Assembly: GCA_028819215.1 (NCBI GenBank)
Contig: JAPPMG010000042.1
Location: forward strand, 62,001-126,000
DNA length: 64,000 nucleotides
Direction: 5' to 3'
Origin: Bryobacterales bacterium
Lineage (GTDB): Bacteria > Acidobacteriota > Terriglobia > Bryobacterales > UBA6623
Shown here: positions 9,493 to 16,937 of the stretch, piece after piece
Numbering within the stretch: the first letter of the stretch is position 1
Layout of the letters: each line of letters opens with the position of its first letter
The notes under the pieces: model-generated
The model's input: only the letters and a program-made list of their open reading frames with translations
What the model was told of the DNA's origin: nothing
Databases searched by the model: none
Position numbers and translations under genes: made by a program

Positions 9493-11289
9493 AATACGAA
9501 AATGAGCCCCTTCGCCAAGATCGCGCTCGTGGCTGCTCTGGCCACGGGCGCCACCGCGGCCGGCGGGCGGCCCAACGTTGTACTGATCATCACCGACGAC
9601 CAGGGCTACGGCGATCTCAGCTGCCACGGCAATCCCGTGTTGCAGACGCCCAACCTCGACCGCCTCCACGGCGAGTCTGTGCGCTTGATCGACTACCACG
9701 TGGCCCCCACGTGCTCGCCTACCCGCGCCGCGCTGCTGACCGGCCATTGGACCAACCGCACTGGAGCCTGGCACACAAGCGGCGGCCGCTCCCTGCTGCT
9801 GGAATCCGAGGTCACGATGGGTCAGGTCTTCCTCGACGCCGGCTATGCCACGGGAATGTTCGGCAAGTGGCATTTGGGCGATAACTACCCCTTCCGGGCC
9901 GAGGATCGCGGCTTCAGCGAAGTCATGCGCCACGGCGGCGGGGGCGTTGGCCAGACGCCTGACTTCTGGGACAACTCCTACTTCGACGGCACGTATTTCC
10001 ACAACCTGGAGCCGGAAGCGGTCCAAGGCTACTGCACCGACGTGTGGTTCGACTACGCTCAGCGGTTCATCACTGCACAAGAGAAGGCAGGCAAGCCGTT
10101 CTTTGCCTATATCTCCACCAACGCCCCGCATTGGCCCATGCACGCGCCGCAAGAGTTTGCCGCACCCTACGAAGAGCAATTCGGCACCCACGTGGGGCAC
10201 TTCCTCGGCATGATCGCCAACATCGACCACAACGTGGGCCGCTTGCGGACCTTCCTCGAGCGGGAGGGCCTGGCCGAGAATACGATCTTCATCTTCACCA
10301 CCGACAACGGCACAGGCCAGGGGCACCAAGTATTCAATGCCGGCATGCGTGGCAGGAAACAAAGCGAGTTTGACGGAGGGCATCGGGTGCCGCTATTCAT
10401 CCACTGGCCCGCCGGCGGTCTGGTTGGCGGGCGCGACGTCGAACCGATCACTGCACACGTGGACATCCTCCCCACCCTGATCGATCTTGCAGGGATCGCC
10501 CAGCCGGACGGAGTGAAGTTCGACGGACGCAGCATTCGTCCGCTGCTGGAGGGCAAGGCCAGCCTGGCGGACGGCTCGTGGCCCGACCGCATCCTGGTGA
10601 CCGACTCGCAACGTGTCCTGGAGCCGATCAAGTGGCGGAAGAGCGCCGTGATGACCGCCCGCTGGCGACTGGTCAACGGTACCGAGCTCTATGACATCAA
10701 GCGGGATCCGAAACAGGAGAACGACGTGGCGGGAGACCAACCTGGCGTGGTTGCCCGTTTGAAGGCCTTTTACGAAGCGTGGTGGGCGGAGTTGGAGCCG
10801 ACCTTCAGGCAGGTCCCCGCGATCTACCTGGGTCACGCCGCAGCGAATCCCGTCCTATTGACCAGCCACGACTGGATCACGACGGAGGGGCGGGAGCCTT
10901 GGAACCAGTCCTTGGTCCGCAAGGCGTTGGACAATTCTTCCAGCACCGGCTATTGGAACGTGCAGGTGGTTACGGCCGGCGACTATGAAGTTCGCTTGCG
11001 TCGCTGGCCCGAGGAGTCCGACACGGCGATTGACGCCCCGCTCCCCCCTGGGGCCAACGTGCCGGGCGACAGTCCGTTTCGTGCGAGCCCCGGCAAGGCA
11101 GTGCCGGCAGTTAAGGCCTCGGTCCGAATTGGCGAAGCTCGGGCTGAGACTCCAGTCGAGGCCGGGCCGAAGGAGGTGACGCTACGAATGACCTTGCCCG
11201 CCGGCACGGCTCGCATGACCGCCGTCTTTACCACCCGAGACGGTGGGGCCGTAGGAGCCTTTTACGCCTACGTACGTAAAGTGCCGTGA
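9490..11289 (+). CDS. Type I sulfatase, secreted
   Basis: Arylsulfatase-superfamily protein of 599 residues with a signal peptide (IALVAALATGATAAGG), metal site NVVLIITDDQGYGD and formylglycine motif CSPTR (about residues 75-79). GKWHLGD and TTDNGTG motifs are also present. It is clearly related to the sulfatase at 2703-4481, including matching C-terminal extensions, so the two look like paralogues. The start is either the GTG at 9490 or the ATG at 9502; the latter still keeps the full signal peptide, and neither has a well-spaced ribosome-binding site. Its upstream region consists of the sialidase remnant, so its original promoter may have been displaced. Confidence 0.92.
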   Translation: MNTKMSPFAKIALVAALATGATAAGGRPNVVLIITDDQGYGDLSCHGNPVLQTPNLDRLHGESVRLIDYHVAPTCSPTRAALLTGHWTNRTGAWHTSGGRSLLLESEVTMGQVFLDAGYATGMFGKWHLGDNYPFRAEDRGFSEVMRHGGGGVGQTPDFWDNSYFDGTYFHNLEPEAVQGYCTDVWFDYAQRFITAQEKAGKPFFAYISTNAPHWPMHAPQEFAAPYEEQFGTHVGHFLGMIANIDHNVGRLRTFLEREGLAENTIFIFTTDNGTGQGHQVFNAGMRGRKQSEFDGGHRVPLFIHWPAGGLVGGRDVEPITAHVDILPTLIDLAGIAQPDGVKFDGRSIRPLLEGKASLADGSWPDRILVTDSQRVLEPIKWRKSAVMTARWRLVNGTELYDIKRDPKQENDVAGDQPGVVARLKAFYEAWWAELEPTFRQVPAIYLGHAAANPVLLTSHDWITTEGREPWNQSLVRKALDNSSSTGYWNVQVVTAGDYEVRLRRWPEESDTAIDAPLPPGANVPGDSPFRASPGKAVPAVKASVRIGEARAETPVEAGPKEVTLRMTLPAGTARMTAVFTTRDGGAVGAFYAYVRKVP

Positions 11290-11337
11290 GTTCCTTTGCG
11301 GACTTCGGCCAGCCGTGCTTGGTCGACCTCGACTCGG

Positions 11338-11475
11338 TCACGGATAGCGCCGCAAGATCAAATCCACCACGCCAGCCGCGCAAGTCAGCGCCACGATCGC
11401 CAGCACCCACACCACCACGGCAGTCAGGCAGTCGAACACCAGATTCCAGAATCGTTGTCGTTTCTTCGAGCGCAC
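11338..11475 (-). CDS. Possible small single-pass membrane protein (45 aa)
   Basis: A frame of 45 codons begins at GTG (11473-11475) with a basic head, RSKKRQRFW, followed by a continuous hydrophobic helix (LTAVVVWVLAIVALTCAAGV) and ends LRRYP. This is the pattern of an inner-membrane small protein with the N-terminus inside. It is in the same frame as, and 6 bases after, another short hydrophobic frame (11479-11667). I cannot assign a family; composition bias alone could produce it. Confidence 0.3.
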   Translation of the reverse strand: MRSKKRQRFWNLVFDCLTAVVVWVLAIVALTCAAGVVDLILRRYP

Positions 11476-11478
11476 GGC

Positions 11479-11667
11479 CTATTGCTCCAACTTCGCCGCG
11501 ATGCGGGCCCAGACCGTGCTGGATGCCAGCTGTATGGGAATTATAGTTCCCAACAAATACGCCGCTTGGTTCGCCTCATCGCTGTCTTTCGACGAGCGCA
11601 CGCCGCGAACGGTCGAAGCTTCGAGCTTCGTCTTGACCCGAACGTTCGGGCGGCCTGCTTGTTCCAA
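11479..11667 (-). CDS. Possible small hydrophobic protein (62 aa)
   Basis: The 62-residue frame has a polar first half and a hydrophobic second half (AAYLLGTIIPIQLASSTVWA) that could be one membrane helix. A TAG stop separates it from the downstream 45-codon frame in the same register, so the two may be halves of one interrupted gene or two coupled small genes. A short inverted repeat, GGGAA-6-TTCCC, lies inside it. No family is recognised. Confidence 0.22.
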   Translation of the reverse strand: MEQAGRPNVRVKTKLEASTVRGVRSSKDSDEANQAAYLLGTIIPIQLASSTVWARIAAKLEQ

Positions 11668-11743
11668 GCTCGGCCGGGCAGGTTTCAGCCGACAGGCCTA
11701 AGGCTTGGCCGCGCTCGACTGCGTAAGATCAGATCGGTACGAC

Positions 11744-11950
11744 ATGCGTTTCACAATCGAAACGGAACGAGAGCAAGACGGGCGCTGGATCGCCGAAGTG
11801 ATTGGCCTGCCCGGCGTGATGAAGTACGGCGAGACCCAGGCCGACGCGATCGCCAAAGCTGAGGCGCTGGTACTTCGTGTGTTGGCGGAACGAATCGAGG
11901 CAGGCGAGGGACCTCTCGAATCGATCGAGATCCGGTTTGCTGCTGCCTGA
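11744..11950 (+). CDS. HicB-like antitoxin (UPF0150/DUF1902 type), orphan
   Basis: A 68-residue protein, MRFTIETEREQDGRWIAEVI then LPGVMKYGETQADAIAKAEA, follows the HicB beta-alpha-beta pattern in which a partial RNase H-like fold binds the HicA toxin. The ATG at 11744 is chosen because the fold begins there; a longer frame adds 13 unrelated residues. No C-terminal DNA-binding domain is visible and no hicA lies beside it, so it is either an orphan or a stand-alone member. It converges on the VapBC remains 20 bases downstream. Confidence 0.7.
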   Translation: MRFTIETEREQDGRWIAEVIGLPGVMKYGETQADAIAKAEALVLRVLAERIEAGEGPLESIEIRFAAA

Positions 11951-11969
11951 ATCCGTGACGGAGTTCGTG

Positions 11970-12358
11970 CTAGCCGGCTGCTTCTACGTCTGTGCGGGTG
12001 AAGTCGTCGCCCTTGTACAACAGCGGCTCGCCGCAGACATGAGCGAGCGCGTAGGCGAAACAGTCGCCGAAGTTCAGAGCTGCCGGATGCCTGCCCTTTC
12101 CGAACTGCCGCCAAGCCTGTCGGGCCGCCACAAGGTGTTCGGCGGTCACCGGCGTGGGCTCGATCTCCGCGAATTCGAGGAACTCGTCAAGTTCATGTCC
12201 GGCCTCGGCACCCCCCGACTCTCCACCATGATCGAAGTCTCCAGCAGGTTCGCCACCGAAATGCGGCATCGCGGCGCCGTTAGGATCGCCGTCACGTACC
12301 GCTCCGCATCGACTTGCCGGTTCAGCACCGCAAGCAGCGCAGAACTATCGACGATCAT
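11970..12358 (-). pseudogene. vapC: vapC toxin gene with a one-base frameshift in a homopolymer
   Basis: The first frame gives MIVDSSALLAVLNRQVDAER, with the first PIN acidic residues, through ETSIMVESRGVP. A second frame then supplies the rest: GHELDEFLEFAEIEPTPVTA, ARQAWRQFGKGRHPAALNFG and DCFAYALAHVCGEPLLYKGD, a complete VapC C-terminus. The frames join at a run of six C on the plus strand (12211-12216); seven would restore an intact protein of about 129 residues. The start overlaps the vapB stop as ATGA. This is a recent inactivation, a phase-variable tract or a base-calling error. Confidence 0.85.
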
Positions 12359-12612
12359 CTTGGAAGACCCCGCTCGTCATAGAGCATGTCGCCGTGCTCC
12401 ACCGAAGCTGGCCCGGGTCCCATGAGATTCGCACAGCGCTGGGCGATCGCACGGAGTTTTCGAGCGCGAGCCTCAACACCGCGCCTGCGCTGTTCTTGCA
12501 CCAGTCGCTCGCGCAGCGCGACCGTGATCGCGCACGTCATGGATTCGCCAGTCAGCCGCGCTAGTTCGCGAGGAAGCCGACAAGTCTCGTCGTTCTTGAT
12601 ATTGAGGCCCAT
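12355..12612 (-). CDS. vapB: VapB-type antitoxin (Rv0623-like)
   Basis: The 85-residue protein begins MGLNIKNDETCRLPRELARL and continues TGESMTCAITVALRERL, the ribbon-helix-helix signature of the Rv0623-like VapB family. Its C-terminal half would wrap the PIN toxin. It overlaps vapC by 4 bases (ATGA), indicating translational coupling. Since vapC appears frameshifted here, the antitoxin may now stand alone. Confidence 0.88.
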   Translation of the reverse strand: MGLNIKNDETCRLPRELARLTGESMTCAITVALRERLVQEQRRRGVEARARKLRAIAQRCANLMGPGPASVEHGDMLYDERGLPR

Positions 12613-13051
12613 AGCGCTCTAGGTAGAACAATTGTGGCAGTTCTACCCTGCGTGGATCATCAATCAGGACCGATGATCCGGGCGCTTCCTCTCGCCAAGG
12701 CCGACCGTCCGTAGCAAATACGCATGCGGAGTGGGAGCAGGCGAAGGCGGTGGACGATCTGACCCGAACCCGCGGACTTGGCCGCCAATGCGACCGCCGC
12801 GCCACACCCTCTGGCCGACCTCCCCGACGTTCTGCGTAGTCGCCCGTACAACGCCAATTCGACGCGGAGAATTCCAGCCCCCCAGGGCTTGTCACCCTGC
12901 TGCCCCGCGCCCCAAGTCCGGAGAATGTGTCCAGACAGCCTTGCGGCATTGAGAAAGAGTGGGCGATACCACTCGTCATTGTCCGCGCATTTCGCGTGGG
13001 CTGGCAGGATTGCCCGGCCCCAGCCTTGTCGGGCGGTGCCTCTCTCAAGGG
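12613..13051. other. Intergenic stretch without a supported gene
   Basis: A long minus-strand frame crosses this 439-base segment, but its residues look like GC-driven chance coding and it runs on into the vapB coding region in another frame. I see no RNA gene, repeat or domain. It should contain the promoter of vapBC. Confidence 0.4.
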
Positions 13052-13567
13052 CTAACCGTTACACCCATCCCCACGGCTCCGACGCCGAGCGAAGAACGAC
13101 TGCAGCAAGTCCAGGCACTCGCCCGCCAAGACCCCTTCCTCGACCTCTAGCCTGTGATTGAGCAACTCCGAGTCTGCGAGCCGGAACTTGCTGCGCACCG
13201 CGCCAAATCTCAGATCCCGCGATCCGAAAACGAGTCTGGCAATGCGGGCCGTCACCAAGGCTCCCGCGCACATGGCGCACGGCTCCAGTGTCGAATACAC
13301 TGTCGCGTCGCGAAGGCGATAGTCACCGATCTCCCGCGCCGCTTGCCGCAGGGCGACGATCTCGGCATGGGCCGTGGGATCCGCGTCGCGGATCTGCCGG
13401 TTCGCGCCGCGGCCGACGACTCTGCCATCATGCACGACGACAGCGCCGACCGGAACCTCTTCGGCCTCGTCAGCCTCGCGCGCGAGCGCGAGCGCCTCGC
13501 GCATGTACCGCTCGCTGTCGCCCGGCAAGTCAGTGCCCGCCGGCGCCCTCTCCGAGCCAGTACTCAA
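13052..13567 (-). CDS. tadA: tRNA-specific adenosine deaminase
   Basis: TadA converts A34 to inosine in tRNA-Arg(ACG). The zinc-dependent deaminase signature is complete: AHAEIVALR supplies the His and catalytic Glu, and EPCAMCAGALV the two Cys. The fold starts near residue 18 (ERYMREALALAREADEAEEV), so the first 17 residues are extra and an internal start is possible. Length of 171 is normal. Its 5' end overlaps the 3' end of the upstream sugar-binding protein gene by 38 bases, an unusual overlap for functionally unrelated genes. Confidence 0.95.
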   Translation of the reverse strand: MSTGSERAPAGTDLPGDSERYMREALALAREADEAEEVPVGAVVVHDGRVVGRGANRQIRDADPTAHAEIVALRQAAREIGDYRLRDATVYSTLEPCAMCAGALVTARIARLVFGSRDLRFGAVRSKFRLADSELLNHRLEVEEGVLAGECLDLLQSFFARRRSRGDGCNG

Positions 13568-14513
13568 GGTCGGGCAACACCACAGCCTGCATCTCCGGCG
13601 AATCGACGTTGCTCGGCTCGAGCAGGTACGCTCCGGAATCGATGTGGGCCTCCGTCGGCTCGCCGTTCAGGTGCAGGAACATCTGGCGCGTGCTCTCGTA
13701 GCCCATCTTGAAGGGGTCTTGGACCACGATCGAGTCGATCACGCCCGCCCGCATGTCTTCGATCAACGTTTCAGAGGCATCGAAGCCCACGATCTTGACC
13801 TTGCCCGCCATGCCGCGCTGCTTGACGGCCTGCACGGTGCCATCGACGCTCGATTCATTGTCGGCGAAGAACCCGGCGAGGTCGGGGTGGGCTGTCATCA
13901 GGTTCTCGGCTTCCGCCAGGGCCTTGGCGCGATCGGCCATGTTGAACTTGACGCCGACGATTTCGATGTCCGGATACTTTTCTTCAACCGTCTCGACGAA
14001 CCCCGCCTCGCGCTTCATCGTCGAAGCGCTGCCGGGCATGAAGCCGATCACTCCGACTTTGCCCCGGCCGTCAATAATCTGCGCCATGCGATCGGCCGCC
14101 ATGACGCCTCCGAGGTAGTTGTCGGTCACTACGAACGTGATGATCTTGTCCGTGTTGATGGCTGAATCGAAGATCGCGACCGGTATGCCGCGATCAGCCG
14201 CGCGCTCGACGACTGTGACCAGCGCCTCGGAGTCCACCGGCGCCAGCACTATGCCATCGGCCTGGCGGGTGATGAAGTTCTCGACGATAGCGATCTGACG
14301 CGCCGCATCGATTTCCATCTGGGGCGCGTTCCACTCGATGTCGAGGCCGAACTCCTGGCCCGCCTTGATCGCGCCGGCATGCACAGATTGCCAGAACGTG
14401 TGGTTCGTGCCCTTGGGCACTACGCCGATGACGGGCATTCCCGCCCGGTCCGCACAACCGCTGACGGCGCCCAGACCGGCACTCGCTGCCAATAGTTCCC
14501 TGCGCGTGAGCAT
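13530..14513 (-). CDS. Sugar-binding periplasmic lipoprotein, RbsB-like (PBP1 family)
   Basis: A periplasmic-binding-protein-like domain typical of ribose/galactose ABC importers: IGVVPKGTNHTFWQSVHAGA at the N-lobe, ADGIVLAPVDSEALV and VDGTVQAVKQRGMAGKVKIV later. The start is taken at the ATG 14511-14513, giving LTRRELLAASAGLGAVSGC, a Tat-like signal with a lipobox Cys; a start at 14534 would add seven residues. No ATPase or permease genes lie nearby, so its transporter is elsewhere or it serves as a receptor. It overlaps tadA by 38 bases. Confidence 0.88.
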   Translation of the reverse strand: MLTRRELLAASAGLGAVSGCADRAGMPVIGVVPKGTNHTFWQSVHAGAIKAGQEFGLDIEWNAPQMEIDAARQIAIVENFITRQADGIVLAPVDSEALVTVVERAADRGIPVAIFDSAINTDKIITFVVTDNYLGGVMAADRMAQIIDGRGKVGVIGFMPGSASTMKREAGFVETVEEKYPDIEIVGVKFNMADRAKALAEAENLMTAHPDLAGFFADNESSVDGTVQAVKQRGMAGKVKIVGFDASETLIEDMRAGVIDSIVVQDPFKMGYESTRQMFLHLNGEPTEAHIDSGAYLLEPSNVDSPEMQAVVLPDLEYWLGEGAGGH

Positions 14514-14608
14514 GCTGCCATTATGGCGCAGCATCTGCTAAACCGGGCGGGCGCTCGTTCGCGGTTCTGCGGGCGGCGGGGAGCAACTCCGCGCGCCCGA
14601 ACTGTATG

Positions 14609-15226
14609 TCACAAAGTGGTGTTGGGCTGCCATTGCACTTCCGCGTCGCCCATGCATTGGCAAACCCACCGGCTCCACACGAACAGAGCATCTGAGAGCC
14701 GATTCAGGTATCGTGCCGCTAGCTGCAAGTCCTGCTCAGAGCCCATCAGAGTCACGACTCTACGCTCGGCTCTGCGGCAGACGGTTCGGCAAACGTGCAG
14801 CTCGGCATTCGCAGCCGAGCCACCGGGCAAAACAAACGATTCCAGCGGCCGTAGTTCGGCATTCATGGAATCGATCTCGGTTTCCAGGCGCTCCACTTGC
14901 GACGCAAGGACTCGCGGCTGGCGCTCGCGCACAGCACCGGGATCCGTAGCGACCTCAGATCCGAGATTGAACAGTTCGTGCTGCACGCGCAGCAGGATCC
15001 CGTCCAAGCGCCCGAGTTCCGCGCAGCGGCTGGTCGCGGTCCGCAGGCACTCCCGCGACCGACCGATACAGGCGTTCAGCTCGTCAACCGTTCCGTAAGC
15101 CTCCACGCGAGGATCGTCTTTGCTCACCCGGCGGCCATTGACCAATAAAGTGGTGCCGGAATCCCCGCTGCGGGTATAGATGCGCGTCAGTGCGATGCTC
15201 GGCTCGCGGAATTCGTTGTCAGCCAT
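14609..15226 (-). CDS. Cob(I)alamin adenosyltransferase, PduO type
   Basis: ATP:corrinoid adenosyltransferase that makes adenosylcobalamin. The N-terminus IYTRSGDSGTTLLVNGRRVS with VEAYGTVDELNACIG, and the late AARYLNRLSDALFVWSRW, are hallmark PduO motifs, with the R-x-x-D and LNRLSD residues in place. Length 205 is typical. It lies alone on the minus strand between the binding-protein and kinase-deaminase genes with no cobalamin pathway neighbours. Confidence 0.95.
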   Translation of the reverse strand: MADNEFREPSIALTRIYTRSGDSGTTLLVNGRRVSKDDPRVEAYGTVDELNACIGRSRECLRTATSRCAELGRLDGILLRVQHELFNLGSEVATDPGAVRERQPRVLASQVERLETEIDSMNAELRPLESFVLPGGSAANAELHVCRTVCRRAERRVVTLMGSEQDLQLAARYLNRLSDALFVWSRWVCQCMGDAEVQWQPNTTL

Positions 15227-15274
15227 TGCAGAGGATCATACGCCAGCAGGCAGCGAAAGCGGACAGGCAAGAGC

Positions 15275-16276
15275 CTAGGGAAGCGCCACGTGGCACGATT
15301 CCACGCCCGTCTCGGTCAGCAGTTCCTGGGCTGTTTCGTTGAGCGAGTACTCAAGGTTGTAGACCACGCGCGAAATTCCGGCGTTGATGATCATCTTGGT
15401 GCAGATCAGGCAGGGCGAGCAGGTCGAGTAAATGGTCGCGCCCTTGACATTGATGCCGTGGTAGGCAGCCTGCACGATCGAGTTCTCCTCGGCGTGACTG
15501 CACAGGCACTCGCCGAGCATCGTGCCGCTGTCCGCGAGCGAATTGCATCTAGGGCAGCCCCCCTCGTTGCAGTTCTTCGCTCCACGCGGGGTCCCGTTGT
15601 AACCGGTTGAGATGATTCGCCGGTCACGCACAATCACGGCGGCGACCTTGCGCTTCATGCAGTTGGAGCGCATGGCAACGATGCGGGCGATCTGCATGAA
15701 GTACTCATCCCATCCCGGCCGATCCGCTCCCATCATCCAGCGCTTGACGAGTTCGGTGACGGCGGCCTTGAATCCTTCCAACGTGCCGCTGTTGTGCAGC
15801 GTCTCGTCGGCTTCGGCCCAGGTCGCGCGCAGCCGCTGGTGCGCTTCGTTGGCGCCGTCAATCTCGCGATCTTCCTGTTCGGCAAACTCTTCGAAGGACG
15901 CAGGCACGCGCTCGCCGCCGCGGCGCACCACGCGCTCGTAGCGCAGTTCTCGCGGAGCGTCAAGGTGCAGCAGTCGGAACTCGCCCCACTCTCGCAGGGC
16001 CTGCACCTCGCGCGGGTTGCGGATCGAGTCGATCACGTAGTTCTGGTCGGGGCGGAGCTTGCGTCCCACGCGGTGTGCCAGAATCGCCGAACCCAGCTCG
16101 GCACGCAGACGGTTACCCTCGGCGATCAGGTTCTCGCGATTGGCGGCCAGGCCCTTCTCTGCCAACTCTTCCCGGATGACGTCCGAGAGCGAGTAGGACT
16201 CAAACCCCTTGCGCTTCAGCAGTTCGCAAGCAACCGTCTTGCCCGAGCCGTTCGTGCCGGTTAGTCCAATGATCAT
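15275..16276 (-). CDS. P-loop kinase-dCMP deaminase fusion protein
   Basis: A 333-residue two-domain protein. Residues 1-180 form a nucleoside/dephospho-CoA-kinase-like P-loop domain with Walker A GTNGSGKT (7-14). Residues 185-333 form a zinc-dependent dCMP deaminase domain with SHAEENS (260-266) and SPCLICTK (287-294), plus extra Cys at about 236, 241, 244, 257 and 259 that may bind a second zinc. The start is the ATG 16274-16276, right before the P-loop; an upstream frame adds 16 unlikely residues. The order kinase then deaminase is that of the DcdV/AvcD antiphage proteins, which deplete dCTP/dCMP; those are longer. It could instead be a housekeeping dCMP deaminase. Confidence 0.9.
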   Translation of the reverse strand: MIIGLTGTNGSGKTVACELLKRKGFESYSLSDVIREELAEKGLAANRENLIAEGNRLRAELGSAILAHRVGRKLRPDQNYVIDSIRNPREVQALREWGEFRLLHLDAPRELRYERVVRRGGERVPASFEEFAEQEDREIDGANEAHQRLRATWAEADETLHNSGTLEGFKAAVTELVKRWMMGADRPGWDEYFMQIARIVAMRSNCMKRKVAAVIVRDRRIISTGYNGTPRGAKNCNEGGCPRCNSLADSGTMLGECLCSHAEENSIVQAAYHGINVKGATIYSTCSPCLICTKMIINAGISRVVYNLEYSLNETAQELLTETGVESCHVALP

Positions 16277-16583
16277 CGCGACCAGAATCCATCGTAATGC
16301 AACGGCCAAACCCTCTCGTGTCAAGTCGCCCGCTCCGGAACGCTTCCGCGTGCACCAGCTGAGGTGACAATCTCTCGCAATCCGAGTCCCCGCGTGCTAT
16401 CTGGGCCGATGACGCTCCTCTGGTCGGGACCGCGTTAGCGAGGTGGCTTGCGAATGCAAACCGATCGCCGTCGTGATGTCGGTAGCTCCCAGATCGAGGC
16501 TCAAGCCGAGAATCCGATCCGCTGGGCTCACTGTTGAAGACTCGAACCTGTAACTCAAGAACTTGAGGCGCAGAAATCCGAAT

Positions 16584-16814
16584 ATGCGAATTAACTCCAA
16601 GGGCCAAGTGACGATTCCAGTGAGCCTTCGGCTCCGCCTCGGGCTACTCCCCAACACCGAGGTCGTATTCGAGGAATCTCAGGGCGGAGCCCTGATCCGT
16701 CCTGCTGCAAGATTCAGAGAATTGTTGGAAGAGCGCCTTCGCAAGGCTAGCGGAGTCGCTGCCGACGGCCCCTCAACCGACGAAATCTTGCAGCTGACTC
16801 GCGGGGAGAAGTAG
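16584..16814 (+). CDS. AbrB/MazE-type antitoxin
   Basis: The 76-residue protein starts MRINSKGQVTIPVSLRLRLG, the classical AbrB-fold antitoxin opening, and ends with a charged toxin-binding tail. The ATG at 16584 is used; an upstream start adds seven unconserved residues. What follows is only a broken stub of the matching PIN-domain toxin, so the antitoxin appears to be left over from a decayed TA locus. Confidence 0.82.
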   Translation: MRINSKGQVTIPVSLRLRLGLLPNTEVVFEESQGGALIRPAARFRELLEERLRKASGVAADGPSTDEILQLTRGEK

Positions 16815-16875
16815 TGTCGCGCTCGTCGACTCGAGTGTGCTGCTGGACATTCTCACTGACGCCCCGACTTGGTGA
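16814..16875 (+). pseudogene. 5' stub of a PIN-domain toxin gene
   Basis: Immediately after the AbrB-like antitoxin stop, one frame reads VALVDSSVLLDILTDAPTW and then a stop, which is the exact beginning of a PIN toxin (first acidic residue in LVDSS). The only candidate start codon, a GTG overlapping the antitoxin stop, is one base out of register, and nothing PIN-like follows the stop. The toxin gene is therefore lost or truncated. Confidence 0.72.
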
Positions 16876-16937
16876 CTGTGGCCGGAGACTGTTCCAATTG
16901 TCATACCGACTGGGAGCTGCCGTGATTACCTGCTGGT

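Noticed and set aside
12473-13048. 191-codon minus-strand frame between vapB and tadA
   Set aside because: Runs into vapB in another frame and has chance-like composition.
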